A stretch of 64,000 bases of DNA from Rhynchonema sp. JSB1_4 (Eukaryota; Nematoda; Chromadorea; Monhysterida; Xyalidae), in contig JASAMV010006223.1 of NCBI GenBank assembly GCA_030248065.1, positions 20,954 to 84,953 on the forward strand, read 5' to 3'. Below are positions 9,501-19,736 of this stretch, piece by piece. The notes beneath the pieces were generated by a model that was not told where the DNA came from, ran no database searches, and was given only the letters and a program-made list of their open reading frames with translations. Numbering within the stretch: the first letter of the stretch is position 1; each line of letters begins with the position of its first letter. A program made the translations under genes and the position numbers.

Positions 9501-12292
9501 CTCCAGGGTCAACTTGCGGTTGCCTATGCTGAAGCGTACAGATTGACAAAAAATCCAATGTATGAGACGGTGCTGAAAGGCATTCTCGATTATGTCACCA
9601 GGGATCTATCGCATCCGGTTAGTTTCCTGTACTCTGATGTTTGCATATCAAGCGAATAAGCTTGGCTAGAAAGACGTAGTTCGTCTTGTTGTTTGGATCA
9701 TGTTGCGCATTCCAGCTGCGACGACTAACTGCATTGCCGTTTCGTAAAAACCGATGAAAACGGGCAACCAAAAAACGCTGCAGGATACAACCAATCCTGT
9801 AATTGTCAATGTTCTGCTTCAAACTTCAGCTTGGCGGTTTCTACAGCGCCGAAGACGCCGATTCCTTACCATCAACTGACTCCAGCGCAAAACGTGAGGG
9901 CGCATTTTGTGTGTGGACATGGGAGGAACTGGCCAGATTGTTGGTCGGACATGTGCAGAACAGCGATTCGGTGACACTATTGGACGTGTTCAAACACTAC
10001 TACAATTGCAAACAAACGGGCAATGTCAATCCGAATATGGTTACTTCGTTTGAATATTAGTGCCGAACGTTTAAGCGTAACGCGAGATGTTCTGTGTGGA
10101 CTCGGGTCGTCGACTGAACCAGACCGCTGGGTGAGAAGCATGTCATGTTATACTCATGCGGGCAGCACTGATATATTTCAAGTTCTCATTTGTAGAACCA
10201 TCACCAAAATGTAGATGTACCGTCGTTACGTCATAACTTGACCTCTACCCTATACCTCTAACTATACCCATGTGCTTTTCAGGATCCACACGGTGAGCTG
10301 AAAGATCAGAATGTGCTCATCGTCTACGAACATTTGTCGGCGATTGCTGACGAACTGGAGATCACGGAGGAACAGGCCAAGGCCGCCATTGACACTTGTA
10401 AATCGATATTGAGAGGTTGGTGTCACAAAACATGTCATCGTGTTGTGCATGGGGTTTCAATATTGTGTGTCGTTGTTTCTTTGTGTGTGAATTATGCATG
10501 CCGCATCGCCAAGTTGGTTTTATTTTGCACGATTCTGGCTAAGCTCCATCATAATAACATGAGCACAAAATCGTCCAATAACCTATTTGCAGCCGAACGT
10601 GCCAAACGACCGCCACCGCATCTTGACACCAAAATGTTGACTGCTTGGAATGGTGAGACTGGGTTCATTGTAAAAAAGAAAATTCGACTTTTTATAATAC
10701 CATCCGACCCAACCAGCCTCATTCGGTCATACCCAGGTCTGATGATGAGCGGTTTCGCGCGCGCCGCGACTGTGCTCAATTGTGACGCGCACAAACAACG
10801 GGCCATTGAGGCGGCCCGGTTTCTGAAAGAATACGCCTTGACCGAACAGGGTTGTCTGCTTCGTACATGTTATGCGAAGGAACGTGGCGATCAAGCTGTA
10901 CTGCAAATGTGGGTATTGATATGGGTAAGACCGTGATAATCACACTGCTGCCAACTGTGAAACATCTGCCTGTTATCGTATTAGTTGTACACTGTTTCTG
11001 GGCAAAGTGTGCACTGGTCCTAAAAGCATCTGCCTGATGTTGTGTTCAGCAATCGATTTTGCAGGCGCAATCCATCTGGAGCTGGTCAGTCAGCAATCAC
11101 CCAAGTTTCTCCATATTACCCAACAACGCCTTTCAGCTCACCGCCGATCCAAGGCTTTGCCGATGATTACGCGTTCTTGATCTGTGGTCTATTGGACCTG
11201 TATGAAACATCAAGCGACACACAATGGCTGGATTGGGCTAAACAGCTGCAGACGAAAATGGACGAGTTATTCTGGGATACGGTGCGGTGTTTTGCTTTAA
11301 ATTTTGTTTGCTTCAAAAAGCTATTGAGGATATCTGGCAGGTTTTGAACTTCGATATTATAGTGTAGTTTCGTGCACTGAACAATCCTTTTCATAATTTT
11401 AGGTTCACGACGCCGCCTACTATCTGAATACCGATCAAGATAAATCGATATTGTTCCGTCTGAAAGATGGTGCGTTGAAAGTTTGATTTTTTTCTACGTT
11501 TGTAGGTCAGCGACCATGTCCTGATGCACCACCGGTCTCTGAAACAGGATGAAACGGTTCATTTTATTACGGTCTTTTCGGGAACTCAAAATAAAACAAA
11601 TCTGCATGACTTTTCAGCATAATGATTTCAGACCACGACGGTGCGGAACCTTGCGTGAACTCTGTGGCCGCTGAGAACCTGGTCCGTCTGGCCGTCTTGT
11701 GTTCACAAGCTGATAACGCACAATACAAGTGAGTTGGGTGAAAGGAATATAGAAAGTGCACTTTAATAGATGGACATGCGTGGGGCGGCGCCTTTTATTC
11801 TTTTTTCTTGCGTGCCACTTGCGTACACGAGCGTAGCAGAAGAAGCGTCTGCCTGGATCACGACCATTTCGATTATACACCTATGTTACGAGGGCCCACT
11901 TTAAGGGCAACGATTACTAAGAATTAGCTTTGATATGCTCGTCGCAGCATATCGTCGGTCGACGGAACATCAGCCAGCCAACCAGCTTGCGCACTGGCTG
12001 TGCACACGCACGAGTGACACTACGGCTGGCTGGCTCATGCGGCATCACAATGCAAAAGTGCACCATATCCAGTTGAATGTGTCGAAGCCGTTGCCATCGA
12101 AGTTCAACAGCCGAACCAATATACTGTATATTGTCAAAGACATGCGCATAATTCGCGTCCATTTCCTTCAGGCATCGCGCTCGACGCATATTCATGTCGT
12201 TCGAGCAGCGATTGAACAAGACACCGTTCATATTGCCGCGAATGGTCAACGCGCTGTTGTTGTATGACGAACAAATCAGGCAGAAAGAGTAG
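6512..12292 (+). CDS. SPATA20: SPATA20-like protein (thioredoxin-fold DUF255 plus six-hairpin barrel), C-terminally short
   Basis: Seventeen exons join in phase to 656 residues: 6512-6588, 6660-6724, 6796-6950, 7876-8022, 8252-8347, 8541-8655, 9065-9195, 9272-9340, 9507-9617, 9830-10039, 10283-10415, 10593-10652, 10737-10908, 11137-11281, 11403-11469, 11632-11728, 12172-12292. The N-terminal thioredoxin-like domain has [15 protein letters not shown], the CHWC motif (about residues 53-56), [11 protein letters not shown] and [11 protein letters not shown]. The remainder matches the helical-barrel part ([65 protein letters not shown]). Human SPATA20 has about 790 residues; this product stops after the segment matching PVALPEMVRAL, so about 100 C-terminal residues are missing. 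The exact biochemical role of the family is unsettled; a redox or sugar-epimerase-like role has been suggested. Confidence 0.9.
6951..7875. other. Long intron of the SPATA20-like gene with an unexplained GC-rich core
   Basis: A 925-bp intron. Its centre (about 7225-7470) is GC-richer than other introns and is open in several overlapping frames on both strands. None of those translations resembles a protein family I know. It contains ccacattgga ... gccaatgtgg self-complementarity. It may be a transposon remnant. Nothing firm can be annotated. Confidence 0.4.
8401..8545 (+). repeat. 145-bp direct repeat, copy 1 (spans an exon acceptor)
   Basis: Runs from gtggtgattttgatttta to ccttaggtgacc. It matches 8894-9038 with one difference that I can see (taccagc versus tactagc). 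This copy includes the acceptor (ccttag) and first bases of the SPATA20 exon 8541-8655. Confidence 0.9.
8894..9038 (+). repeat. 145-bp direct repeat, copy 2
   Basis: Near-perfect copy of 8401-8545 placed in the next intron, downstream of exon 8541-8655. It carries a duplicate of that exon's 3' splice site, so it is a potential decoy acceptor upstream of the true one at 9064. Confidence 0.9.
11729..12171. other. Last intron of the SPATA20-like gene with a degenerate repeat
   Basis: Holds ggaacatcagccagccaacc and cttgcgcactggctgtgcac around 11967-12005, followed by the partly complementary ctacggctggctggctcatg. Related GCCAGTGCGCAAG/TGGCTGGC sequence recurs around 40340-40370 and 18605. It looks like an old member of a dispersed foldback family. 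Confidence 0.4.
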
Positions 12293-14544
12293 AATCAAGA
12301 TTTAGTCAGTCCAGAATCAAAGTGATTCTAATTGAGATGAATATTTATATCTCCGTTTGCCGCTGACCGCCCAATTACTATTCCGTAAATGGCACGCCCT
12401 CTGCATTGTGACCGAAAATGACGGGTCCCATTCACTACGAAGATAGTAGACTGGTCGAAAATTCTCTATGAAATTTTGTTTGCGCTTGTTCTCCTGTATT
12501 CTTTCCTGCTGATTTTGCACTTTCGTCGTTCAATAAGCAAGTGGTCCCCAGCTGCTGATTTTATGTCCGGATAAAAGCGGTCATTAATTTTGACAGCGCC
12601 TGGTTGCCGTATCTCACTTACAAATAACAACATTATTTTTTATTTACTAACAACATCATTTATCAACTTATTTTCGTAGTTTCCTCTCCACGTAATGGCT
12701 TCACTGTGTTCTACTTGTATGGTTTGTGTCCAGAACTTCTTTGTTTGTATATCTTTACAGTGCATATGTACTTTCAAATTTTTTGTTCTCTTGAATACAA
12801 ACAATTGTCCACATATTACCGTGGATGAGCAATCAAGTTTGTTCATGTTTTTGGTTCTTTATTCTCCCAGAGCCAATATACCGTAATACCATGGCACATC
12901 CTAATATGTTTACGATACATGAGTTACAATTATTGTTTGGTCGTGTGCCGCTAGTCATGTTGTGTACATACTCTGCTTTTCCGTCATTTCTGTATATTGA
13001 GGTGAGAAAAAAATACTTATATAGGCAAACTACGCCAACACGAGCCCGATTTCGCAGCTGGCAGAATGTAAACATTCAAACGTTTTTTAAATTTATTAAA
13101 AAAAAAAATATTTTCTCTTTCTTTCTTTTCACCACCCCACTATAATTTCCGTGCATAAATTAGAACCGTAAGACGGCGGACTACGTTCTTCATGAAACAT
13201 CATCTTCCTCCACACACACACACATGAACAGTGCACACTGGATAACAGTTGGAGTCACGGGAAGATCTGCAAGAAGTAAGATCCGGCGCTTGTGGCCGCT
13301 GTTCACGGAAAAATGACGTAAATACCATTGTTGCACGCGAAGGAATGTTCATTAATTCAAGTTTTTGATCTTAAGCGTATCTGCGTGCAGTATACTGCTG
13401 ATATCAGCATATTGGACGGAAATATACAGCAATGCAACAGACAATAGAAATTGTTTTGAAACGTTATGGAACTGTCCAACCTGATTAGCTTGTGAGAGCC
13501 GGGGCCAAAAGAGGGCATGAAAATTATTACGGTATTGTTCGAAAGCAAGTGGGCGTGTGTCGCTTCGGTCACCAACCACATTGTAGTGGCAAGGCATCAA
13601 TCTTAAGTGCGGGACTTTGTCATTTTAGTACCTGACAGGTCACGCATTCTTTAGCTATTGTACACCTAGCTTATCTAAGTACCGGGCCACGCACCCACTT
13701 CTTACTCTTGTTTTGCATTAACAAAGTTGCACCCATGTACCTTTTCGATCAGCAAGCATCGGTCCAGAGACTCGCGGAGTACTGTAGCTCCGCATAACCG
13801 CATTTCCTTCTCGGCACTTGACCATGTTTCCTGTGATCATTGATCACAAGATAGATTAACCGGCATATTATATTTTGAAGTTAACCAGAAACCCATGTGA
13901 TCAATTCAAAGTAGACATGGTACATTAGTATGTAGGTAGTCATATTTCTTAATCGGATTCCTTCTGTCACCAGGGTTACGGTTGTCGACATTAACCAAGT
14001 TTTTTCGACGCAATGCATTCCGTCCCCGATGAATGCGTATACTTGGTTGTTCTTTTCATATCCTACGTCCAAATGCAGGCCGACGTTCATTTCATGCGCG
14101 TCAAAGCTGAATTTTTCTGATTCTTTGAAAAACAAGTGCACGTGTTCATGTTCCCCGGGCGGCAAAACGTACAGTATACATGCGGTAGCTTGCTTTGCAG
14201 CTGGTATCCGATTTTGACACAATCCTGCTAATGGAGTTTGACATCAAATAATCATACCCGCACAACGTACATGTAGATACAGTATGTTACCACAACGCGT
14301 TTTTTTCGTGCGTTCCTTACTTTCAGCAGCCCTTGCTCAGCCTCACCCAGGTGCAAAATAACCAGGTACGTTATTTTCGTTCATCCTCTTCTTTGCTGCG
14401 AACAACGCAGGTGCTGCTGCCATACTGTACCTACATATGTATACCTATACAGAGACCGGGAATTTCCATGAGCAGCCCTTACCCGAACCATATTCTGGGG
14501 CTCGCGGTTTTCTCCAGCTGGTCCCGCAGAATAATAGAAATTAC
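12293..14544. other. Gene-poor intergenic region
   Basis: About 2.2 kb with no convincing gene. It contains a partial MITE copy (13022-13140), a short CA run (13208-13222) and low-complexity T/A tracts. A 113-residue open frame on the minus strand (13881-14222) reads ...HEHVHLFFKESEKF... and has no recognisable family; it could be a stray exon, but I do not claim it as a gene. Confidence 0.4.
13022..13140. mobile_element. MITE of the 190-bp family, truncated copy 2
   Basis: Begins TAGGCAAACTACGCCAACA and carries the intact left terminal repeat through gatttcgcagctggcagaatg, then diverges into an A/T-rich tract (ttttctctttctttc remains recognisable). The right inverted terminus is missing. 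Confidence 0.65.
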
Positions 14545-14548
14545 CAAC

Positions 14549-14732
14549 ATATGTATACTCTGACAATTCTTTTGGGAGAAACTTTTCAAACGCGTTGCCT
14601 GATCCGTAAAGCGCATAATGCGTGCACTGGCTGTAGCGTCACGTGACTGCTGTAGCCAGTGCACGCATAATGCGCTTTACGGATCAGGCAACGCGGTTGA
14701 AAAGTTTCTCCCAATTGTCAGAGAATACATAT
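14549..14732. repeat. Near-perfect hairpin repeat
   Basis: Arms of about 85 bases run from tatgtatactctgacaatt to cactggctgtagcgtcac and back as their complement (gctgtagccagtgcacgc ... gtcagagaatacatat). The loop is only a few bases. Interior landmarks are cgcgttgcctgatccgtaaa and its complement. It is likely a young foldback/MITE insertion. Confidence 0.8.
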
Positions 14733-14816
14733 ACTACACATCGTCTTTTTTCTTTTAAAAACAACTCCACGCACTGCGAGTAGGTCGAACGGATGTGCTG
14801 CCTTACCAGGGTTGGG

Positions 14817-15320
14817 CAAAAAACTTTTTTTTTCAAAAAATCGTTTTTTTTAAAAAAAACGTTTTTTTTAAAAAAAAACGTTTTTTTAAAACGCCCAGAT
14901 GACCAAAATATGCCCCCAAAAAAATTGGAAAACGCTCATGTTGGGAAGAAAACGTGGTTAAATGAAGTAATTCTATGTGTTCTGAGGCAAAATAAACGGG
15001 TTTCAACCCTTTTCTAGCAAGTTGCTAAGATCCCATATCAGACCCGCATCGTGGGGCCAACTTTGGCCGGCGTCATCACTGAAAGTCAAACTCCGTATAT
15101 CGACGTATCTCGACAAAGTAACAATTGGTCGAAAATTTATTGAAAAAAATGGGACAAAAAATTGATTTTCCTTGATAATCAGGGTACTTTCCCTGAAAAA
15201 TCAGGGAAAATCAAGGAAATTCAGGATTTAAAAAAAACGAAAAACGACCCAGGCGTTTTTTTTTAAAAAAACGTCGTTTTTTTAAGAAAAAACGCCGTCG
15301 TTTTTTTTTGCCCAACCCTG
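14817..15320. mobile_element. hAT-like non-autonomous element with poly-T/poly-A interior ends
   Basis: Starts CAGGGTTGGGCAAAAAA and ends with the complement (ttttttttgcccaaccctg). CAGGGTTGGGC is a common terminus of hAT-superfamily elements. Just inside are alternating T and A runs separated by cg or gc. I could not find matching 8-bp flanks, so the target duplication has decayed or the assignment is imperfect. Confidence 0.65.
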
Positions 15321-15617
15321 ATCATGACTTCAGCGCACCAGACCATGAGGCTAAGTGATGCTTCGCGCGCGATTATTTACAGTATTAACGCCTCTCTGTT
15401 TGCTTGTTTTGGCTTGAACGAAAGTACACATACCGCTTCACTTCACCATACCTAATGGGTTGTGAATTGTTTGTTTTGCAAAGTGACCATGCGGCTTTGG
15501 GCAAACATAGAAATTCAAAAATTAAGTTTTCCGCATGACGCTGCTTCCAGTCAACATGGGCGATGATAGAAGGTTTAGCTATGTACGTATATGTATGTAC
15601 AGATGTGTATGTACGTT

Positions 15618-15831
15618 ACAGTTCCGGGTGCAATTCTAGGCTGAAAGTTGAAGTCGCGTGCACGCGCGTGCGAAACAGTGCAAAGTATAGGCGAAAGTCG
15701 AAGTAACTTCGAGTGCACGCGCGTGCACGCGAAGTTTTGCGCGTGCGCTGGCGTGCGCTCCCTATGTTTTAGCACTACAGTAGCTTGCACGCGACTTCAA
15801 CTTTCAGCCTAGAATTGCACCCGGAACTGTA
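15618..15831. repeat. Foldback repeat with GCGTGCACGC core
   Basis: The inverted ends acagttccgggtgcaattct / agaattgcacccggaactgt extend about 45 bases each (through gctgaaagttgaagtcgcg). The centre contains several GCGTGCACGC-type palindromes. No coding potential was recognised. Confidence 0.75.
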
Positions 15832-16901
15832 GCTTTCTCACATTGCGTGGGACTGCATGCACAACATGGTTCCCCAACAGTTCTTTGTTTTTTCGACCGG
15901 TAGCAAACTTGATGATGTCAAACTTGATCTGTGAAGCGGTCTTGATTCCAAATATACGCTGTTTCAAAAAATTTCTTACCACCATGCCTGTGTCTTAGGT
16001 GTTGGTACTCACATACTATGTAGCGTAAATAACGGCAAAACGCTATTCCTAAACCAAGAACCGCGTGGTGAATACAGTCAGTAAATGCGCCTGTCTCAAA
16101 GGGCCTCATTGTTCTATCCTGCCAATAGACAAAGAAACAAGCATGACCACCGCCGTGTGTTCGAATTTATTATTGCGTTTTTTGCATCGAGGCAGCAATT
16201 CTATTTTCTCATCGTTTGGGCCAATTATGCGAACAACACTGATCGCTTTGACCAAGCACAAGGGAAAGTTGCTGGACCACTATGTTCGGCCAGATAAAAT
16301 TCAGATTTATCTGCATTTCTTGATGACCGCATTCAAGAAGATCCCTGAAGCACAGATTACATGAGGTCGCGCGGTGCAGATGCAGATCAAAGCATATTAT
16401 CGTAGTCGTAGCCGAATTGCCCGCCAGCACTCAATGTAGGTACGCTGAATCTCATTGTACATCATTGCACATCTGTCTCTCTCCCTCACTTTCGATTGCA
16501 TCGTACACTAGATACCCACCATTTCAAACATGGCATGCATTGGTACATACCATACAGTTACTAATACACGCGTATATGTACCACTGTGATTTTTCGACTG
16601 AGTGTGCATGCGTGCGCAAACTCGTCGGAAATGAGCAGACATTTTTTCAATAACAACGTGCACCACCGCTAATTATTGTCCATAATTACGTGTTATATCC
16701 CTAGCAAACACAGAGCTTCGGCATGCGCCTCCCCGTTATGGACAGCTGCATACGTAAACATACACGTTGCTCTCTGCAATCTGCAAAAATCAGTATATTT
16801 TGTACTGGACAACAACAAATTGCAGAACCCTCGGACACCAACACATTCCACATTACCATTACGGTAAGTCAGCCACATCGAACCAACATAATATACCTAC
16901 G
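15832..16901. other. Intergenic region upstream of the neuropeptide-like gene
   Basis: No supported gene. Short open frames around 16065-16430 on both strands lack any recognisable motif. A weak TATA-like tatattt at 16794-16800 lies about 100 bases upstream of the next start codon and could belong to its promoter. A perfect donor-like gtaagt at 16864 suggests the 5' UTR might contain an intron, but I cannot place its acceptor. Confidence 0.3.
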
Positions 16902-17533
16902 ATGAAGTGCTTCGCCTTAGCCATCACTGTGATGCTGTGCGTGTGCAATGTTGTGGCGCTGGAAGAAGATGAAGACTACAGGTATGCAGTCTGCCAGAAT
17001 TTACAGCGAGTGACATTGGGACCCTTCAACGGCTACGGTAAGAATGCTCAAGATTACAGGTATAGCAGATGAATTGGAAGTGGCACTATCGGTCGTGATG
17101 AAAGGATTCACCATAAAGAGCGTCACTCACCAATAGAGAGCACACTGAACGGGATCCTCCGATGGCTTCGTCAGACGCTTGACCCTTTCGAAATCAATCC
17201 GCCATTTTTCGTGTTTTCAGCGGCGATCTTGAGAAACGATTTCTGATGCCGATCAAAAACTACAACACGAAACGATTTATCATGCCCATTCAGGGATACA
17301 ACCAAGGTGCGGAACTGTACGATGTTTTTTGAAGAAAGTTCCAAAAAAAACATTAATCCCTTTATTTATCAGGCACCAAGCGTTTCCTGATGCCGGTGAA
17401 GGGTTACAACGCGAAGCGGTTCAATATCCCGATTCAGGGCTACAACACCGGCAAGCGATTTAACATTCCAATTCAGGGCTACAACACCGGTAAAAGGTTC
17501 AACATGCCCATTAAGGGCTACAATGTTCACTAA
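16902..17533 (+). CDS. Candidate neuropeptide precursor with six FxxP(I/V)x(G/N)YN peptides
   Basis: Exons 16902-16981, 17221-17306 and 17373-17533 join in phase to 108 residues. Residues 1-19 (MKCFALAITVMLCVCNVVA) form a typical signal peptide, followed by an acidic spacer EEDEDYSGDLE. Then come six related peptides, each preceded by Lys-Arg: FLMPIKNYNT, FIMPIQGYNQGT, FLMPVKGYNA, FNIPIQGYNT (twice, each followed by Gly-Lys-Arg) and FNMPIKGYNVH at the C-terminus. Dibasic sites are where prohormone convertases cut, and Gly before Lys-Arg is the amidation signal, so two copies should end in Thr-amide. The whole layout (signal peptide, acidic spacer, repeated near-identical short peptides) is that of a multi-copy neuropeptide or secreted peptide precursor. 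I do not recognise the peptide family. The alternative of a repetitive structural secreted protein is less likely because all cleavage sites are conserved. Confidence 0.85.
17060..17065 (+). promoter_or_regulatory. Possible alternative 5' splice site of the peptide gene
   Basis: The first exon can end at 16981 (gactacag|gtatgc) or, reading on without a stop, at 17059 (gattacag|gtatag). Both donors leave the same phase, so use of the second would add 26 residues that include GPFNGYGK, which loosely resembles the repeated peptides. The two donor contexts are near-duplicates. Confidence 0.4.
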
Positions 17534-18150
17534 GTTTGTGTTATATTATAGGTGTGGTCTAGTGATCTGAAATTAACTCGTGACCGAATCGAATCTGGTC
17601 CAATACATGATAGAGTGAAGTAGATCAAAATGTTCCCATTCTATGTTCGTTCTCTTTGCTTTGGTGTCGATTTGTAGCTGGTCCACGTCCCTCCGGTTTG
17701 TAGCTGCATATAGAACACGATAAAATGTTGAGTTGGAAAAAGTGGGGTTGATTTTTTTCTATGATTGCGATTTTTATAAGCTATCATAAAATACAGTGGT
17801 CACGCGCTTGGATCTTATAGGTCTCAAACTCAGACACTATAACACACACTGCACCGTATTTACGACATGGGTGGCATAATGTAAGTTATGCCACGCAGAA
17901 TTGAATTCATGATGTGAGTTTATGAAATTCGACACCAATTTAGCGATCGTTTACGGTACACATACTGTACGCAGGGACATGTATACAATGCGTCAGTCGC
18001 CGACACGGTTATGACTATGAGTACACGTGTTTTACGTTTCACAAAAGATCTATAATTGTAGTATGCTGCTTGAAGTGTGTCCCTAAGTTATAGACAGGCT
18101 CTCATGAGCTACTGCAATTAATCAAAAACCAAAACACGACCAATAACGAA
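17534..18150. other. Intergenic region between the peptide gene and the membrane-protein gene
   Basis: About 620 bases with no coding signal that I can support. It includes the 3' UTR of the peptide gene; no clean AATAAA is present near the stop. Confidence 0.4.
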
Positions 18151-19370
18151 ATGTGCGCCTCCCCATGGGCTGTGGTGACGAGCCCGCTGATGCTTCACAG
18201 CGTGTTGTTCATGGACATCCGTTTGATCTCGCAATTCTGGGCCCACTACATGGCCTTCCTTTACACGGTGCATTTTAGGTGGATGAATATGCACGGTCAG
18301 TTAACGCTGTTGATAAGTTTTTAGATCTCGAAAAAAATCATTCGAGTAGTAGGGATTTTGTTAATGGCAACCTTGCAGGTCTGCACCTGTACTACGCAAA
18401 GTCATTTTACGGCGCGCTCATTGATCCGGTGATTTATTTGGCGTTCATTTACTTCTACATCAAAGGAACACGTTCTTGGTGCGTATATATTTTCGACAAG
18501 AAAGGTTTCAGAAAGTTTTCCACACATGGTGACAATCATAAAATAAAGCTTTTGCTGTGTCGCCTCTGAGAAACATCATCTCTGGAGAGGCACATGTTAC
18601 ACGCGCACTGGCTGGCGTACATACCACGCCTGCGAGCTTCATATCAACAAAACCGGTTAGCTGATGTTTCAAAGAACTGGGCAGCATACCAAGCACTTTC
18701 ACCGAAGCCGGAGACCCAGTGGCTAAAAATCTCTCGTTAGTACCCGACTGTGGTTTGGGGCTTGGTCGCGTGGTTCAGGCTCAGGCTATGAGATGAACCT
18801 TGGAAACTACTGGGCACGATCTCATCTCCACTGCGCCTCTTAGAATCATAGGACCCAACGTCGTTGCATCTACGTCCTATTCGCCGTGCGTTGTGTGGCA
18901 CAATGCGTGATCGTGTGCATGGTGATTGCGCATTTCATCAAAGTGCACCACCAATGGGGCATGTTCAACTGGTACGGCGCGATCAGCGGTGCGTCCCACC
19001 TCATCGGCATTGGCGGACTCTATCTCGTCATCGGCATAGTCACGCTCGCACAGGTGACTTTATTCCACCGATTATTGATCGATGTGTCGTTCGTCGTAAC
19101 AGTGACGGGCGACGTTTCTTTTATGAAAAACACTATAACTTTGATTAACGTGAAAGTTTTGTTGTTGACTACGTGGAATCAAGTTTTACGCTGGTCGAAA
19201 TTGGCGCACATGTTCTAAAACCCGGTACCCACACAGATACCAATGACGGTCATGAAAACATTCAAACACCAAATTTGCAGCTGAAAAATTACGAGAGCGA
19301 GACCAGGGTCCAGAACACAACCCAAGTCATGTCGCTTGACAACCCGTTGCACGCAGTGCGCTTCAGTTGA
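18151..19370 (+). CDS. Orphan multispan membrane protein (about four transmembrane helices)
   Basis: Exons 18151-18295, 18379-18478, 18852-19053 and 19281-19370 have consistent phases (537 nt with stop) and encode 178 residues. Hydrophobic stretches occur around residues 20-45 (HSVLFMDIRLISQFW, MAFLYTV), 62-77 (ALIDPVIYLAFIYFYI), 88-108 (YVLFAVRCVAQCVIVCMVIA) and 125-148 (ISGASHLIGIGGLYLVIGIV). The C-terminal tail is polar (NYESETRVQNTTQV). This predicts a small four-pass membrane protein, similar in layout to tetraspan or TMEM families, but I recognise no family signature. The ATG at 18151 was chosen as the first in frame before the hydrophobic start; an upstream exon cannot be excluded. A poly(A) signal follows at 19477. 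Confidence 0.7.
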
Positions 19371-19476
19371 TCGAATATACAACCAACCATAAACTGCAAC
19401 GAAACTCGTGATTATTATTTTTGTTCTCGAAGCATTTTTTAACCCCATTCCAGTGATCTTGTTCTTTTTTGTTTCA

Positions 19477-19482
19477 ATAAAC
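19477..19482 (+). terminator. Poly(A) signal of the membrane-protein gene
   Basis: AATAAA (in gtttcaataaacaagc) lies 107 bases after the stop at 19370 and just before a foldback MITE, a normal 3' UTR length. Confidence 0.55.
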
Positions 19483-19512
19483 AAGCACATGACATTGTCA
19501 ACTTTCCACATT

Positions 19513-19736
19513 GGGTGATATTTTCGAAACGGTGTAAAGGTCAGTTGGTGTGAAGGTCGGTGGAAAGCTCGGTCGACAGCTCAGTGTGATAGACCTCGGT
19601 GTAAACTTGAAACATTGCACGTTAATAACAGGCAATGTTTCACGTTTACACCGAGCTACGCCGACCGAGCTTTCGACCGAACTTTACACCGACCTTTACG
19701 CCCAACTGACCTTTACACCGTTTCGAAAATTCCACC
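19513..19736. mobile_element. Foldback MITE (ggtgtaaaggt family), copy 1
   Basis: A near-perfect long hairpin. The left arm begins gggtgatattttcgaaacgg and the right arm ends with the approximate complement ccgtttcgaaaattccacc. The interior repeats gtgtaaag(g/t)tc and cggtcgaaagctcggtcg. The centre holds gaaacattgcacgttaataa and caggcaatgtttcacg. The copy at 44719-44950 is inserted in the opposite orientation. Confidence 0.85.

Noticed and set aside
13881..14222. 113-residue minus-strand open frame (…HEHVHLFFKESEKF…)
   Set aside because: Residue use is plausible for a protein, but there is no start context, splice partner or family match, so I do not annotate it as a gene.
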